64,000 nt of DNA from assembly GCA_016861105.1 (NCBI GenBank), contig BOKS01000004.1:186001-250000 (forward strand), given 5' to 3'. The notes beneath the pieces are model-generated. The model was given only the letters and a program-made list of their open reading frames with translations. It made no database searches and had not been told where the DNA came from. Each line of letters begins with the position of its first letter. Positions within the stretch are counted from its first letter, which is position 1. Below, in pieces: positions 26,896-37,764 of this stretch. The DNA comes from Betaproteobacteria bacterium (lineage in GTDB: Bacteria; Pseudomonadota; Gammaproteobacteria; Burkholderiales; Casimicrobiaceae). The position numbers were made by a program, and so were the translations under genes.

Positions 26896-27795
26896 CTACC
26901 GCGGCACGGCGGCCAGCGCGGGGTCGGTGATCGCCGCGCGCAGTTCGAGCAGCTTCGCGCGCACGCGCTTCGCGTTCTCCGGCCCGATGCGCAGCATCAG
27001 CTTCTGGCCGGCCGGCAGCCGCTCGACGTCAGGATCGGCGTACTGCAGGAAGACCTTCGGCTGCGTCAGCCGCAGCGGCCCGGGAAGGGCGGGCGTGGCG
27101 AGCAGCACGTCGATCGCCTGCACCGCGCGGTCGTTGAACCCGCCCGCCGGGTAGCCGAGGTCGCGATAGGCCTGCTCGAACAGCGGGTAGTGCCGCCGGT
27201 ACAGCTCGACGAAACGGGCGGTGTCCATCGACTCGAGGATGCGGACGTAGGGCGCGTAGCGCAGCCCGTTCGCCTCCGCGAGCACGATGCGGCCGTCCTC
27301 GGTGCGTGTCGCCGGCGACCCGGCCGCGGGCTTGAGCGGCCACTGCGCGGGCGGCGCCGTGCGGCGCGGGACGTTGTCGACGGTCGCGACGATGCGGCGC
27401 ACGACGTTGCTGCGCTCGAGGTAGGCGGACAGCGCGCCGTCGCCGAACACGGTCGCCAGCCCGGCGAGCAGCGTCGCGTCGCTCATGTCGAGCGGCGGCT
27501 GCTGCGCCTGCGTCGGCGCGACCGGGTAGCGCGGCGGCTCGGGCTGCGCGGCCGCCGGCGCAGCGGCGGGCGCCTGGGCGGCGGGGGCCCGCTCGGGCGG
27601 AGGCGCCGGCTGCGGCTGCCAGACGATGGAAACGACCGCGGCGATCGCGAGCAGGACGAAGAGCACCACCAGCGCGCCGATCAGGCGGTTGCGCCGGCGC
27701 CTGCGTCGCGACGTTGCGCGCTCGCCCTCGTCGTGCGCCGCGCCGGCCGGCGTCTCGCCGGCGGAGAAATAGGGTTCGGTCCGCGTTTCGCTCAT
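26896..27795 (-). CDS. DUF3014-family membrane-anchored protein
   Basis: A 299-residue protein. A short cytoplasmic part with a run of arginines precedes one membrane helix (about 37-60, LIGALVVLFVLLAIAAVVSI). An Ala/Pro-rich linker (about 63-100) follows, then the periplasmic DUF3014 domain: DMSDATLLAGLATVFGDGAL, FVELYRRHYPLFEQAYRDLG, GYPAGGFNDRAVQAIDVLLA. The family is of unknown function. The gene stands 115 bases upstream of prfC on the same strand with the G-tract promoter between them, so they are probably separate units. Confidence 0.88.
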   Translation of the reverse strand: MSETRTEPYFSAGETPAGAAHDEGERATSRRRRRRNRLIGALVVLFVLLAIAAVVSIVWQPQPAPPPERAPAAQAPAAAPAAAQPEPPRYPVAPTQAQQPPLDMSDATLLAGLATVFGDGALSAYLERSNVVRRIVATVDNVPRRTAPPAQWPLKPAAGSPATRTEDGRIVLAEANGLRYAPYVRILESMDTARFVELYRRHYPLFEQAYRDLGYPAGGFNDRAVQAIDVLLATPALPGPLRLTQPKVFLQYADPDVERLPAGQKLMLRIGPENAKRVRAKLLELRAAITDPALAAVPR

Positions 27796-27949
27796 GGGGG
27801 CAGAGACCCGTCGCGGTGCGGCGCCCTCGCGGGCGGCGGGGCCCCGCGGCGCCGGCCAAAGCGCCATTGTGCGCCCGGAGCCGGCCTCCGCGGCAGTCGG
27901 ACGGACCCCGATGCCGCGCCGCGCGCCGCGCGGCGGCGCCGCGGGCGCG

Positions 27950-28231
27950 CTACCCCTTCTGGCGTTCCGCGTACTGCGACGGCGTCGCGCGCGCGTGCGC
28001 GAGGTACTCGCGCAGGTGCTGGATGTCCTGCCGCCCGAGCGTGTTGCCGTGGTGCGGGCGGTGCAGGATGCCCTCGTGCCCGTTGAGCCGCACGCGGATG
28101 CGCGCCCCCGACAGCGGCTCGACGTCGGCGCCGAGGTGGTGGATCAGCGACTCGACCTCGCGCCAGTGGATGTTCGCGCTGATCGGGTCGTGGAAGATCG
28201 CGCGCAGCAGGTTCTCGTGCTTGTGGCTCAT
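27950..28231 (-). CDS. HicA-like toxin-family protein without a HicB partner
   Basis: A 93-residue protein of the HicA/YcfA double-stranded RNA-binding fold. It starts MSHKHENLLRAIFHDPISAN and has the NIHWREVESLIHHLGADVE core. The strand with RVRLNGHEGILHRPHHG carries histidines, and HLREYLAHA ends the fold. True HicA toxins are mRNA interferases with one catalytic histidine, neutralised by an adjacent HicB. No HicB-like gene is next to it; the neighbours are a WYL regulator and a DUF3014 gene. It may be a solitary, non-toxic family member. Confidence 0.75.
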   Translation of the reverse strand: MSHKHENLLRAIFHDPISANIHWREVESLIHHLGADVEPLSGARIRVRLNGHEGILHRPHHGNTLGRQDIQHLREYLAHARATPSQYAERQKG

Positions 28232-28337
28232 GGCGATGCGCCGCGCGCGGCGTCGGAACGCCGCGGCGCCCCCTCGATGGCTTGGTCGTGCGGCAAGGAT
28301 ACGCCTGTTCGCGCGGATCCTCCCGCCCGCGGCGGCG

Positions 28338-29312
28338 TCAGGCACCGGCGATCGCCGCCATGCGCCGGACCTCGTCGCGCACGCGCTCGCGCAGCGACGC
28401 CGGCGCGAGCACCTCGACGTCGGCGCCGTGCTTCAGCACGTCCATCATCAGCTCGCGCGGGTCGGAGTACGGCACCTCGAGCACGTAGTGGCCGTCGGTT
28501 TCGGTGCGGCCGCGCTGCTCAGGGTGCCAGCGCTCGGTGGCGACCCAGCGCGCGCGCGCCGGAGTGAAGCGCAGCCGCGCCCACTGCACCTGCTCGCCGC
28601 CGAACACGCCGTAGCCCGCGTCGAACTCGCGCTCCACCGCCTTCAGGTCCACCGCCTTCGCGCGCTCCTCGGTCATGCGCGCTGCGGCGATCGCGTCCAC
28701 GGCGAACTTGCGCAGCCCGTTGCGCAGGTGGCACCACGCGTCGAGGTACCAGTTGTCGCGGTAGAGCACGAGCCGCTGTGGCGAGACCGTGCGTCGCGTC
28801 GTCTCGCCGCTGCTGCGCGCCGCGTACTCGATCTCGACGCGGCGGCGCTTGACGGTGGCCGCGGCGACGGCCTCGAACACGGCGTCGTCGATCCGGCGCG
28901 CGCCGAGCGGCACGATGCGGACCCTCCTGCGCACCTCGGCGGCCTCGACGCGGCCCTCCTCCAGCAGCATCTCCAGGCGCGCGCGGAGCGGCGCGACGTG
29001 CCCGCGGAGGATGCCGGGCTGCAGGTCGTGAAGCAGCGCGTCCATCGTCAGCAGCGCCTGGATCTCCGAGGCGTTGAACCACAGCCCCGGCAGCGCGTAC
29101 GTCGGCCCGACCGCCTTGCCGCGCGCGAACGCGTAGCCGCCGCGGTCCTCGTCCCAGACGATCGGGGCGTTGAAGCGCTCGCGCATGTACGCGAGGTCGC
29201 GCTTGAACGTCGCCGGCGACACCTCCAGCGCGTCGAGGAACTGCCGGCGCGTCACCGTGCCGTGCTCGTTCAGCAGGCGGTCGATCAGGTAGAAACGCTC
29301 GGTGCGGTCCAT
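28338..29312 (-). CDS. WYL-domain transcriptional regulator (YafY/PafC type)
   Basis: A 324-residue regulator with an N-terminal winged helix-turn-helix (MDRTERFYLIDRLLNEHGTV, SPATFKRDLAYMRERFNAPI) and a WYL domain at about 140-215 (RRTVSPQRLVLYRDNWYLDA) that in this family binds single-stranded nucleic acid or a nucleotide. A WCX-like domain at the end has GHYVLEVPYSDPRELMMDVL. Such proteins often control DNA-damage or defence genes, but no target can be named here. It is divergent from ggt with 151 bases between the starts. Confidence 0.92.
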   Translation of the reverse strand: MDRTERFYLIDRLLNEHGTVTRRQFLDALEVSPATFKRDLAYMRERFNAPIVWDEDRGGYAFARGKAVGPTYALPGLWFNASEIQALLTMDALLHDLQPGILRGHVAPLRARLEMLLEEGRVEAAEVRRRVRIVPLGARRIDDAVFEAVAAATVKRRRVEIEYAARSSGETTRRTVSPQRLVLYRDNWYLDAWCHLRNGLRKFAVDAIAAARMTEERAKAVDLKAVEREFDAGYGVFGGEQVQWARLRFTPARARWVATERWHPEQRGRTETDGHYVLEVPYSDPRELMMDVLKHGADVEVLAPASLRERVRDEVRRMAAIAGA

Positions 29313-29463
29313 GGCGGCGCAAAGGGGGCGGCGCGGCGTGCCGCGCCCAGGGGGGCTCGGGACGTGAGCCTGCCATGCCGCCGCCGCGGCCGCGAGGGGA
29401 CGTCCGACAAGCGGCGGGCGCGGGCTGGCATGATGGGCGCTCTTCGTCGCGTTTCGTCCCCCG

Positions 29464-31251
29464 ATGCCCGCCCCCCGCCGCGCGTACGCGCTCGCCCTCG
29501 TCGCCGCGCTCGCGGCCGCGTCCGCGTGGGCGCAGCCGGCGCCCGCGCCCGAGGCGGCGTCGGGCTGGCGGGCGCAGTCGCTCGTGCACGCGCAGCGCGC
29601 GATGGTGGCGGCGGCGCACCCGCTGGCCGTGCGCGCAGGGGTGGACGTGCTCGCGCAGGGCGGCTCGGCCGTCGATGCCGCGATCGCCGTGCAGCTCGTC
29701 CTCGGCCTGGTCGAGCCGCAATCGTCGGGCATCGGCGGCGGCGCGTTCCTCGTGCACTGGGACCGGGCGGCGCGCCGCGTCGCGACCTACGACGGGCGCG
29801 AGACGGCGCCGCGCGCGGCCACGCCGTCGCAGTTCCTCGACGCCGCGGGGCGGCCGCTGCCCTTCGCCGTCGCGCAGGTCGACGCGCGCTCGGTGGGCAC
29901 GCCGGGCGTGGTGCGCATGCTCGAGTTCGCGCACCGCGAGCACGGCCGCCTGCCGTGGGCGCGCCTGTTCGCGCCCGCGATCGCGCTCGCCGACGAGGGC
30001 TTCCCGCTGTCGCCGCGGCTGCACGCGCTGCTCGCGCGCGCCGGCGACGCGCTGCGCAAGGACCCGGGCGCGGGCCCGTACTTCTTCGCCGCCGACGGCG
30101 CCCCCAAGGCGGTCGGCACGCGCCTGCGCAATCCCGCCTACGCGGACACGCTGCGGGCGCTGGCCACGCAGGGCGCGGACGCCCTGCACGCCGGCCCGAT
30201 CGCGGAGGCCATCGTCGCGACCGTGCGCGGCGATGCGGGCAACCCGGGCACGCTGTCGCTCGACGATCTCGCCGGCTACCGCGCGATCAAGCGGCCGCCC
30301 GTCTGCGGCGCCTACCGCGGGCGCTCGATCTGCGGCATCGGCATGCCTTCGTCGGGGACGGTGACGCTGCTGATGGCGCTGGCGATGCTCGAGGGCCACG
30401 ACCTCGCGGCCATGGGGCCGGGCAGCGCCGACGCCGCGCACCTGATGGCGGAGGCGTTCCGCCTCGCGTACGCCGACCGCGCGCGCTACATGGCGGACGC
30501 CGACTTCGTCGCGGTGCCGGTCGCCGGGCTGCTCGACCGCGGCTACCTCGCGCGGCGCGCACGGCTCGTCGATCGCGCGCGCTCGATGGGCGTGCCCGCG
30601 CCGGGCCGCCCCCCCGGCTGCTGCGCCGACGGCCCGCGCGCGGAGGGGGTGCACGCCGAGGCCGCGGGCACTTCCCACCTGTCGATCGTCGACGCACGCG
30701 GCAACGCGGTGTCGATGACCACGACCATCGAGAGTGCGTTCGGCAGCCACCGGATGGTGGGCGGCTTCCTGCTCAACAACCAGCTCACCGATTTCTCGTT
30801 CGTGCCCGCCGGCGCCGACGGCGCGCCGGCGGCCAACCGCGTCGAGCCCGGCAAGCGGCCGCGCAGCTCGATGACGCCGGTGGTGGTGCTGGACGCGCGC
30901 GGCGACCTCGAGGCCGTGCTCGGCTCGCCGGGCGGCAGCGCCATCATCGCCTACGTCGCCAAGACGATCGTCGGCCTGGTCGACTGGCGGCTCGACGTGC
31001 AGCAGGCGATCGACCTGCCGAACTTCGGCGCGCAGGCATCGGCGACGACCGAGCTCGAGCACGGCACGCCGGCCGCGCTCGCCGACGACCTGCGGCGTCG
31101 CGGCCACCGCGTGGCGCTGCGCGACATGACGAGCGGCGTGCACGCGATCGTCCGCGCGCCGGCGCGCTCCGGCTACTGGGCGCCGCGCGCGCCCGGCGGC
31201 TGGCTGGGGGCCGCCGATCCGCGCCGCGAGGGAACGGCGGCCGGCCCCTGA
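29464..31251 (+). CDS. ggt: Gamma-glutamyltransferase, periplasmic
   Basis: A 595-residue Ntn-hydrolase. The signal peptide is [20 protein letters not shown], cleaved near AWA-Q. The large subunit contains [20 protein letters not shown]. Self-cleavage is expected before Thr403 in [20 protein letters not shown], which then becomes the catalytic nucleophile of the small subunit; [12 protein letters not shown] forms the oxyanion region. It transfers or hydrolyses the glutamyl group of glutathione and related peptides in the periplasm. It is a single-gene unit, convergent with the gene ending at 31268. Confidence 0.95.
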   Translation: MPAPRRAYALALVAALAAASAWAQPAPAPEAASGWRAQSLVHAQRAMVAAAHPLAVRAGVDVLAQGGSAVDAAIAVQLVLGLVEPQSSGIGGGAFLVHWDRAARRVATYDGRETAPRAATPSQFLDAAGRPLPFAVAQVDARSVGTPGVVRMLEFAHREHGRLPWARLFAPAIALADEGFPLSPRLHALLARAGDALRKDPGAGPYFFAADGAPKAVGTRLRNPAYADTLRALATQGADALHAGPIAEAIVATVRGDAGNPGTLSLDDLAGYRAIKRPPVCGAYRGRSICGIGMPSSGTVTLLMALAMLEGHDLAAMGPGSADAAHLMAEAFRLAYADRARYMADADFVAVPVAGLLDRGYLARRARLVDRARSMGVPAPGRPPGCCADGPRAEGVHAEAAGTSHLSIVDARGNAVSMTTTIESAFGSHRMVGGFLLNNQLTDFSFVPAGADGAPAANRVEPGKRPRSSMTPVVVLDARGDLEAVLGSPGGSAIIAYVAKTIVGLVDWRLDVQQAIDLPNFGAQASATTELEHGTPAALADDLRRRGHRVALRDMTSGVHAIVRAPARSGYWAPRAPGGWLGAADPRREGTAAGP

Positions 31252-31267
31252 GGACGCGCGCGGCCCG

Positions 31268-31930
31268 TCACGCGCGCCCGTGGCACTGCTTGAACTTGCG
31301 CCCGCTGCCGCAGGGACAGGGGTCGTTGCGCCCGACCTTCGCGCCGTCGCGGCGGAACGTCGCCGGCGGCTCGCGCACGATCGTCCAGAACGCACGCAGG
31401 CGCTCGAGCGTGCCCGGCAGCCCCGCCTCGGCCTCGAGCACGCGCCTGCGCCACTGCTGCGGCGACAGCCGCGCGCGCGCTTCGGGCGGCAGCGCGTCGG
31501 CCAGCAGCTCGATCGGCGCGATCAGCTCGTCGACGTCCTCCGGCTCGCCGTAGGCGAACCAGTCGCTCGCGGCCGCGTTCACGCCGGCGAGGAAGCCCTC
31601 GCACCAGCTGCGGTAGTCGTGCCGGCCGCGGCGCAGCGCGTAGAGCAGCGGCTCGCAGCGCCCGGCCGCGAGGTCGGCCCGCGTGCGCGCGGCGAAGCGC
31701 CGCAGGAGGTCGGCGAGCTCCGGATCGCGCGCCCGGCCGCCGTCGTCGAGCGCGACGCCGATCCAGGAATCGTCGGACGGGAACGGATCGGGCCCGATCG
31801 CCAGCGCACAGAGCATGCCGTGCAGCGCGTCGGGGCGGAGCGAGCGTCCCGCGTGCGGCGGCGCGGCGAGCAGCGCGTCGAGCCGCGCGAGGTCCTCCGC
31901 GGCGAACGCTGCGCCGTCCGCGTCGCTCAC
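31268..31930 (-). CDS. YecA/UPF0149-family protein with a SEC-C zinc motif
   Basis: A 220-residue protein. The N-terminal UPF0149 domain (about 10-175) shows [20 protein letters not shown] and [17 protein letters not shown]. The C-terminal SEC-C motif [19 protein letters not shown] binds zinc and in other proteins mediates contact with SecB or the ribosome. A GTG at 31928-31930 is the start taken. It is the last gene of a three-gene minus-strand run (32816 to 31268), 20 bases after the NnrU-like gene. Confidence 0.9.
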   Translation of the reverse strand: MSDADGAAFAAEDLARLDALLAAPPHAGRSLRPDALHGMLCALAIGPDPFPSDDSWIGVALDDGGRARDPELADLLRRFAARTRADLAAGRCEPLLYALRRGRHDYRSWCEGFLAGVNAAASDWFAYGEPEDVDELIAPIELLADALPPEARARLSPQQWRRRVLEAEAGLPGTLERLRAFWTIVREPPATFRRDGAKVGRNDPCPCGSGRKFKQCHGRA

Positions 31931-31950
31931 GAGGGGTGCCCGCGCCGGGC

Positions 31951-32529
31951 TCAGCCGAACGGGCGCACGCCGATCAGCGGGCCGTGCAGCCAGAACGCGA
32001 ACGCGGCCCACGCGACCAGCCCGGTGGCGACGGCGACGACGTCGCGCGCGACCGGCCCCACCGCGTACACGGTGCCCGCGGCCCGGTCGCGGCGGCGCGC
32101 GGCGAGGTAGTCGACGACCGCCCACGCGAGGAACGCGCCGAACAGCACGACGTCGGCGAGCGTGCCGTTGGCGACGAGGTGCGCGAACGCCCAGATCTTG
32201 ACGCCCGCGACCATCGGGTGCCCGACGGCCGCCTTGATGCGCGTGCCCTTGACGTACGCCGCGGCGAGCAGCACGAACGCGGGGATCGTCAGCAGCGCGG
32301 CCAGGTGGCGCGTCCACACCGGCGGGGAGAACAGCGGCACGGGGTCGAGGCGCGCCTGGCCGTAGCCGACCACGATCAGCACGAAGCCCGCGATCGCCAC
32401 GACCGAGTAGGCGAGCTTCCACTTCGCCTCGCCCATCGCGGCCAGGCGCGCGCTGCGCCAGTCCTCGGCGAAGATGCGCACGGAGTGCGAGCCGAGGAAC
32501 ACGAGCAGTCCGACCACCATCAGCGTCAT
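31951..32529 (-). CDS. NnrU-family membrane protein
   Basis: A 192-residue membrane protein with about five or six hydrophobic helices. It starts [20 protein letters not shown] and has [20 protein letters not shown] and the [20 protein letters not shown] motif of the NnrU family, which also resembles isoprenylcysteine methyltransferases. NnrU was named in denitrifiers, but no denitrification gene is in this window. It lies 14 bases downstream of a small DNA-binding-like gene and 20 bases before the SEC-C gene. Confidence 0.9.
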   Translation of the reverse strand: MTLMVVGLLVFLGSHSVRIFAEDWRSARLAAMGEAKWKLAYSVVAIAGFVLIVVGYGQARLDPVPLFSPPVWTRHLAALLTIPAFVLLAAAYVKGTRIKAAVGHPMVAGVKIWAFAHLVANGTLADVVLFGAFLAWAVVDYLAARRRDRAAGTVYAVGPVARDVVAVATGLVAWAAFAFWLHGPLIGVRPFG

Positions 32530-32543
32530 CGCGTGCTCCTTCG

Positions 32544-32816
32544 TCAGCCGCGGCCGAGCGCGTCGCGCAGCAGCGCGGCGGCGAGGTCGTTGAGCGTGGT
32601 CCCGCGCGCCTTCGCGCGCTCCTGCAGCGCGGCGACGAGGTCGGCGGGCAGCTTGACCGCGAAGGGCACCAGCCCCGCCGCCTGGTCGCGCGCGCGCTGC
32701 TCCCGCCGCGCGCGCGGCTGCGCGGACGCGGCGCCGAAGCGCTCGGGGACGGGCTCGCCCTTCATGCGACCGGTGAGCTTCTTGCCGAGGTGCTTCTCGA
32801 GGTCCGTGCGCTTCAC
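32544..32816 (-). CDS. Small ribbon-helix-helix-like protein
   Basis: A 90-residue basic protein. The second half, [20 protein letters not shown] and [17 protein letters not shown], has the strand-helix-helix pattern of CopG/Arc repressors. The first half is basic and starts [20 protein letters not shown]. It heads the run with NnrU and the SEC-C protein and may regulate it. The resemblance is from pattern only. Confidence 0.6.
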   Translation of the reverse strand: MKRTDLEKHLGKKLTGRMKGEPVPERFGAASAQPRARREQRARDQAAGLVPFAVKLPADLVAALQERAKARGTTLNDLAAALLRDALGRG

Positions 32817-32947
32817 GGGGGGCGGGGCGGCGGTGCGGGACGCGCATTGTGGGGCGCGGGCGCGATCCGCACAACCCGTCCGGGCGGCGCCCCGGCGGCG
32901 CTATCATCGTCCGCTCGTCCCGCCCCGGGACCGCGAAAGATCTTCCG

Positions 32948-35272
32948 ATGCCCTCCGAATCGCCCATCGCCCGCTTCGGCAGCGGCCGCGCCGTGCGCCG
33001 CGTCGAGGACGAGGCCCTGCTCACCGGACGCGGGTGCTTCGCCGACGACTGCTCGCTGCCGGGCCAGCTCGTGCTGCAGGTGCTGCGCTCGCCGCACGCG
33101 CACGCGCGCATCGAGGCGATCGACCCCGCGCCGGCGCTGCGCGTGCCGGGCGTGGTCGCCGTGCTGACGGGGCGCGATCTCGCCGCCGCCGACGTGCGGC
33201 CGCTGCCCGTCTCGCAGGACTTCCGGCGCCCCGACGGCTCGCCCACCGCCTCGCCGCCGCAGCACGTGCTCGCCATCGACACCGTGCGCTACGTCGGCGA
33301 GCCCGTGTGCGCGATCGTCGCGGAGACGAAGCACGCGGCCCGCGACGCCGCCGAGGCCGTCGCCGTGCACTACGCCGCGCTGCCGGCCGTCGCCGCCGTG
33401 GACGACGCGGTCGCGAGCGGCGCGGCGATCGTCTGGCCCGCCGCGGCCGGAAACGTCGCCTGCGTCGCGCGCCACGGCCGGCCCGACGCGGTCGACGCGG
33501 CGTTCCGCGACGCCGCGCACGTCGTGGCGCTCGACGTGGTCAACCAGCGGCTCGCGCCGTCGCCGATCGAGCCGCGCGCCACGCTGGCGAGCTTCGACGC
33601 GGAGAGCGGGCGCTTCACGCTGCGCGTGTCGTGCCAGACGCCCACGGGGCTGCGCGACGACCTGTGCTCGGCGGTGCTCGGCATCCCGAACGCGTCGGTG
33701 CGCGTGCTGGTGGGCGACGTGGGCGGTGGCTTCGGCATGAAGACGACGCTCTACCCCGAGGACGTGCTCGCCGCCTACGCGGCGCGGCTGACGCGCCGGC
33801 CGGTCAAGTGGACGGCGGAGCGGCTGGAGGAGTTCGTGGGGCCCACGCAGGGGCGCGACGTGACGAGCCGCGCCGAGCTCGCGCTCGCCGCCGACGGCCG
33901 CTTCCTCGCGCTGCGCGTCGACTCGCGCGCGAACCTCGGCGCCTACGCCACGCCGGCGGGCGTCGTCATCCAGCTGCTGATCGGCCCGTGGGTCACCACG
34001 AGCGTCTACGACATCCCGGCGATCGACGTGCGCATCGCCGGCGTGCTGACGAACACGACGCCGACCGGCCCCTACCGCGGCGCCGGCCGCCCCGAGGCGA
34101 TCTACCTGCTCGAGCGGGTGATCGACGCCGCCGCGCGCCGCACCGGCCTCGACCCGGTCGCGCTGCGCCGGCGCAACCTGATCCCGCCGTCGGCGATGCC
34201 CTACCGCAACCCGATGGACAAGGTCTACGACAGCGGCCACTTCGAGCGCATCCTCGACGGCGCGCTCGCGCTGGCGCGCTGGGACGCCTTCGCCGGGCGC
34301 GCGGCAGCGTCGCGCGCGCGCGGCCGCCTGCGCGGGCGCGGGATCGCGACGTTCCTCGAGTGGACCGGCGCGGAGGTGTTCACCGAGCGCGTCGGCGTGA
34401 CGGTCGGGGCCGAGGACATCGAGATCTTCTCGGCGACGCAGGCGATGGGGCAGGGCCTCGCCACCACGTTCGCGCAGCTCGCGGTGGACGTGTTCGGCGT
34501 GCCGATCGAGCGCATCCGCATCGTGCAGGGCGACACCGACCGCGGCACGGGCTTCGGCAGCGCGGGCTCGCGGTCGCTGTTCGTCGGCGGCGCCGCGGTG
34601 CACGTCGCGTCGGTGCGCACCGTCGACGAGGCGAAGGCGCTCGCCGCGCAGGCGCTGGAGGCGGCCGCGGCCGACCTCGAGTACCGCGACGGGGTCTTCC
34701 GCATCGCCGGCACCGACCGGTCGATCGGGCTGTTCGAGCTCGCCGCGCGCCAGGCCGCAGGGCGCATCGTCGTCGACTCGACGAGCTCGGTGGAGGCGGC
34801 GAGCTGGCCCAACGGCGCGCACGTCTGCGAGGTCGAGGTCGACCCGGACACCGGCGCCGTCGCGCTGGTCGGCTACTGGTCGGTCAACGACGTCGGCCGC
34901 GTCGTCAATCCCGCGATCGTCGTCGGCCAGCTCGAGGGCGGCGCGCTGCAGGGCATCGGGCAGGCGCTGTGCGAGCACATGGTGCACGACCGCGAGAGCG
35001 CGCAGCCGCTGTCGGGCTCGTTCATGGACTACGCGCTGCCGGCGGCGGACATGATCCCGCCGTTCGTGATGGCGATGGACGAGTCGGTCCCCTGCCGCAC
35101 GAACCCGCTCGGCGTGAAGGGCGTGGGCGAGCTCGGCACGATCGGCGCGACGCCGGCCGTCGTCAACGCCGTCGTCGACGCGCTCGTGCGCGCCGGCGCG
35201 GGCGAGCGCGTCGACGCGCTGCAGATGCCGCTGACCGCCGAGCGCGTCTGGAGGGTGCTCCGCCCAGGCTGA
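32948..35272 (+). CDS. Xanthine dehydrogenase-family molybdopterin-binding subunit (CoxL-like), solitary
   Basis: A 774-residue large subunit of the molybdenum hydroxylase family (CO dehydrogenase/aldehyde oxidase type). It starts with RRVEDEALLTGRGCFADD, has the Moco-binding GDVGGGFGMKTTLYPEDV and the active-loop segment TGPYRGAGRPEA. The catalytic glutamate is Glu728 in GVKGVGELGTIGATP. The loop is not the AYRCSFR form of true CO dehydrogenase, so an aldehyde or aromatic heterocycle is more likely. The FAD (CoxM) and 2Fe-2S (CoxS) subunit genes that usually flank it are absent on both sides. A TATCAT box at 32902-32907 may be its -10. Confidence 0.9.
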   Translation: MPSESPIARFGSGRAVRRVEDEALLTGRGCFADDCSLPGQLVLQVLRSPHAHARIEAIDPAPALRVPGVVAVLTGRDLAAADVRPLPVSQDFRRPDGSPTASPPQHVLAIDTVRYVGEPVCAIVAETKHAARDAAEAVAVHYAALPAVAAVDDAVASGAAIVWPAAAGNVACVARHGRPDAVDAAFRDAAHVVALDVVNQRLAPSPIEPRATLASFDAESGRFTLRVSCQTPTGLRDDLCSAVLGIPNASVRVLVGDVGGGFGMKTTLYPEDVLAAYAARLTRRPVKWTAERLEEFVGPTQGRDVTSRAELALAADGRFLALRVDSRANLGAYATPAGVVIQLLIGPWVTTSVYDIPAIDVRIAGVLTNTTPTGPYRGAGRPEAIYLLERVIDAAARRTGLDPVALRRRNLIPPSAMPYRNPMDKVYDSGHFERILDGALALARWDAFAGRAAASRARGRLRGRGIATFLEWTGAEVFTERVGVTVGAEDIEIFSATQAMGQGLATTFAQLAVDVFGVPIERIRIVQGDTDRGTGFGSAGSRSLFVGGAAVHVASVRTVDEAKALAAQALEAAAADLEYRDGVFRIAGTDRSIGLFELAARQAAGRIVVDSTSSVEAASWPNGAHVCEVEVDPDTGAVALVGYWSVNDVGRVVNPAIVVGQLEGGALQGIGQALCEHMVHDRESAQPLSGSFMDYALPAADMIPPFVMAMDESVPCRTNPLGVKGVGELGTIGATPAVVNAVVDALVRAGAGERVDALQMPLTAERVWRVLRPG

Positions 35273-35632
35273 GCCCCCCGCTCGCGCAGCGCCATCCGGG
35301 CGTACGCAGGGCTCGCGTTCGCCGACCGCGTCGTGCCGCGGCACGCGCAGACGGGACGCCGGGCTCGCGAACGGGGCCGTCGCACGGCCGTCCGGCGCGA
35401 CCGGGGGCCAGCGGGACGCGCGGCAGCGTCCGAAGCACCGGGTCGGGCCGGCCGGGCCACGCGCTTCGTTCCCGCCGATCCGCAGCCCGGCCCCGCGGGC
35501 CGCGCCTGCGTCGCAGCGCGTCGCGCGCCGGGCCGGCATCGGCTACAGTGTCGCCCTTTCGCGCGGCCGCCCTCGCGCCGCGCCGACCGGCCGCGCGCCC
35601 TGCGCGGCCGCACCCCCGGACCCGAGAACGCC
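35273..35632. other. Intergenic region with no recognised gene
   Basis: These 360 bases between the molybdenum enzyme and the S9 peptidase are very GC-rich. Frames are open by composition but show no family-like protein. A TACAGT at 35544-35549 could be a -10 for the peptidase. No hairpin with a T-run, tRNA or known riboswitch pattern was seen. Confidence 0.5.
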
Positions 35633-37657
<2,025 letters not shown>

Positions 37658-37672
37658 CCGGGGACGCGCGCG

Positions 37673-37689
37673 GCGCGCGTTCCGCGCGC
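37673..37689 (+). terminator. Hairpin after the S9 peptidase
   Basis: GCGCGCG-TTC-CGCGCGC is a perfect 7-bp stem beginning 16 bases after the peptidase stop and directly before the -35 box of the next gene. No T-run follows. Confidence 0.45.
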
Positions 37690-37691
37690 GA

Positions 37692-37720
37692 TTGACCCGC
37701 GTGCAGGGGCGGGAAATACT
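37692..37720 (+). promoter_or_regulatory. Sigma-70-type promoter of the cyclase/ATPase gene
   Basis: TTGACC at 37692-37697 and AATACT at 37715-37720 are separated by 17 bases, matching the primary-sigma consensus in nine of twelve positions. The start codon lies 45 bases downstream at 37765. Confidence 0.6.
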
Positions 37721-37764
37721 CCGCCCATGCGCGCGACCCCGTCCGCCTGACGCGACCCGACGCC

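Noticed and set aside
27714-31553. 1279-codon plus-strand frame from DUF3014 to beyond ggt
   Set aside because: Runs through ggt in the wrong frame and opposite a WYL regulator; no conserved motif.
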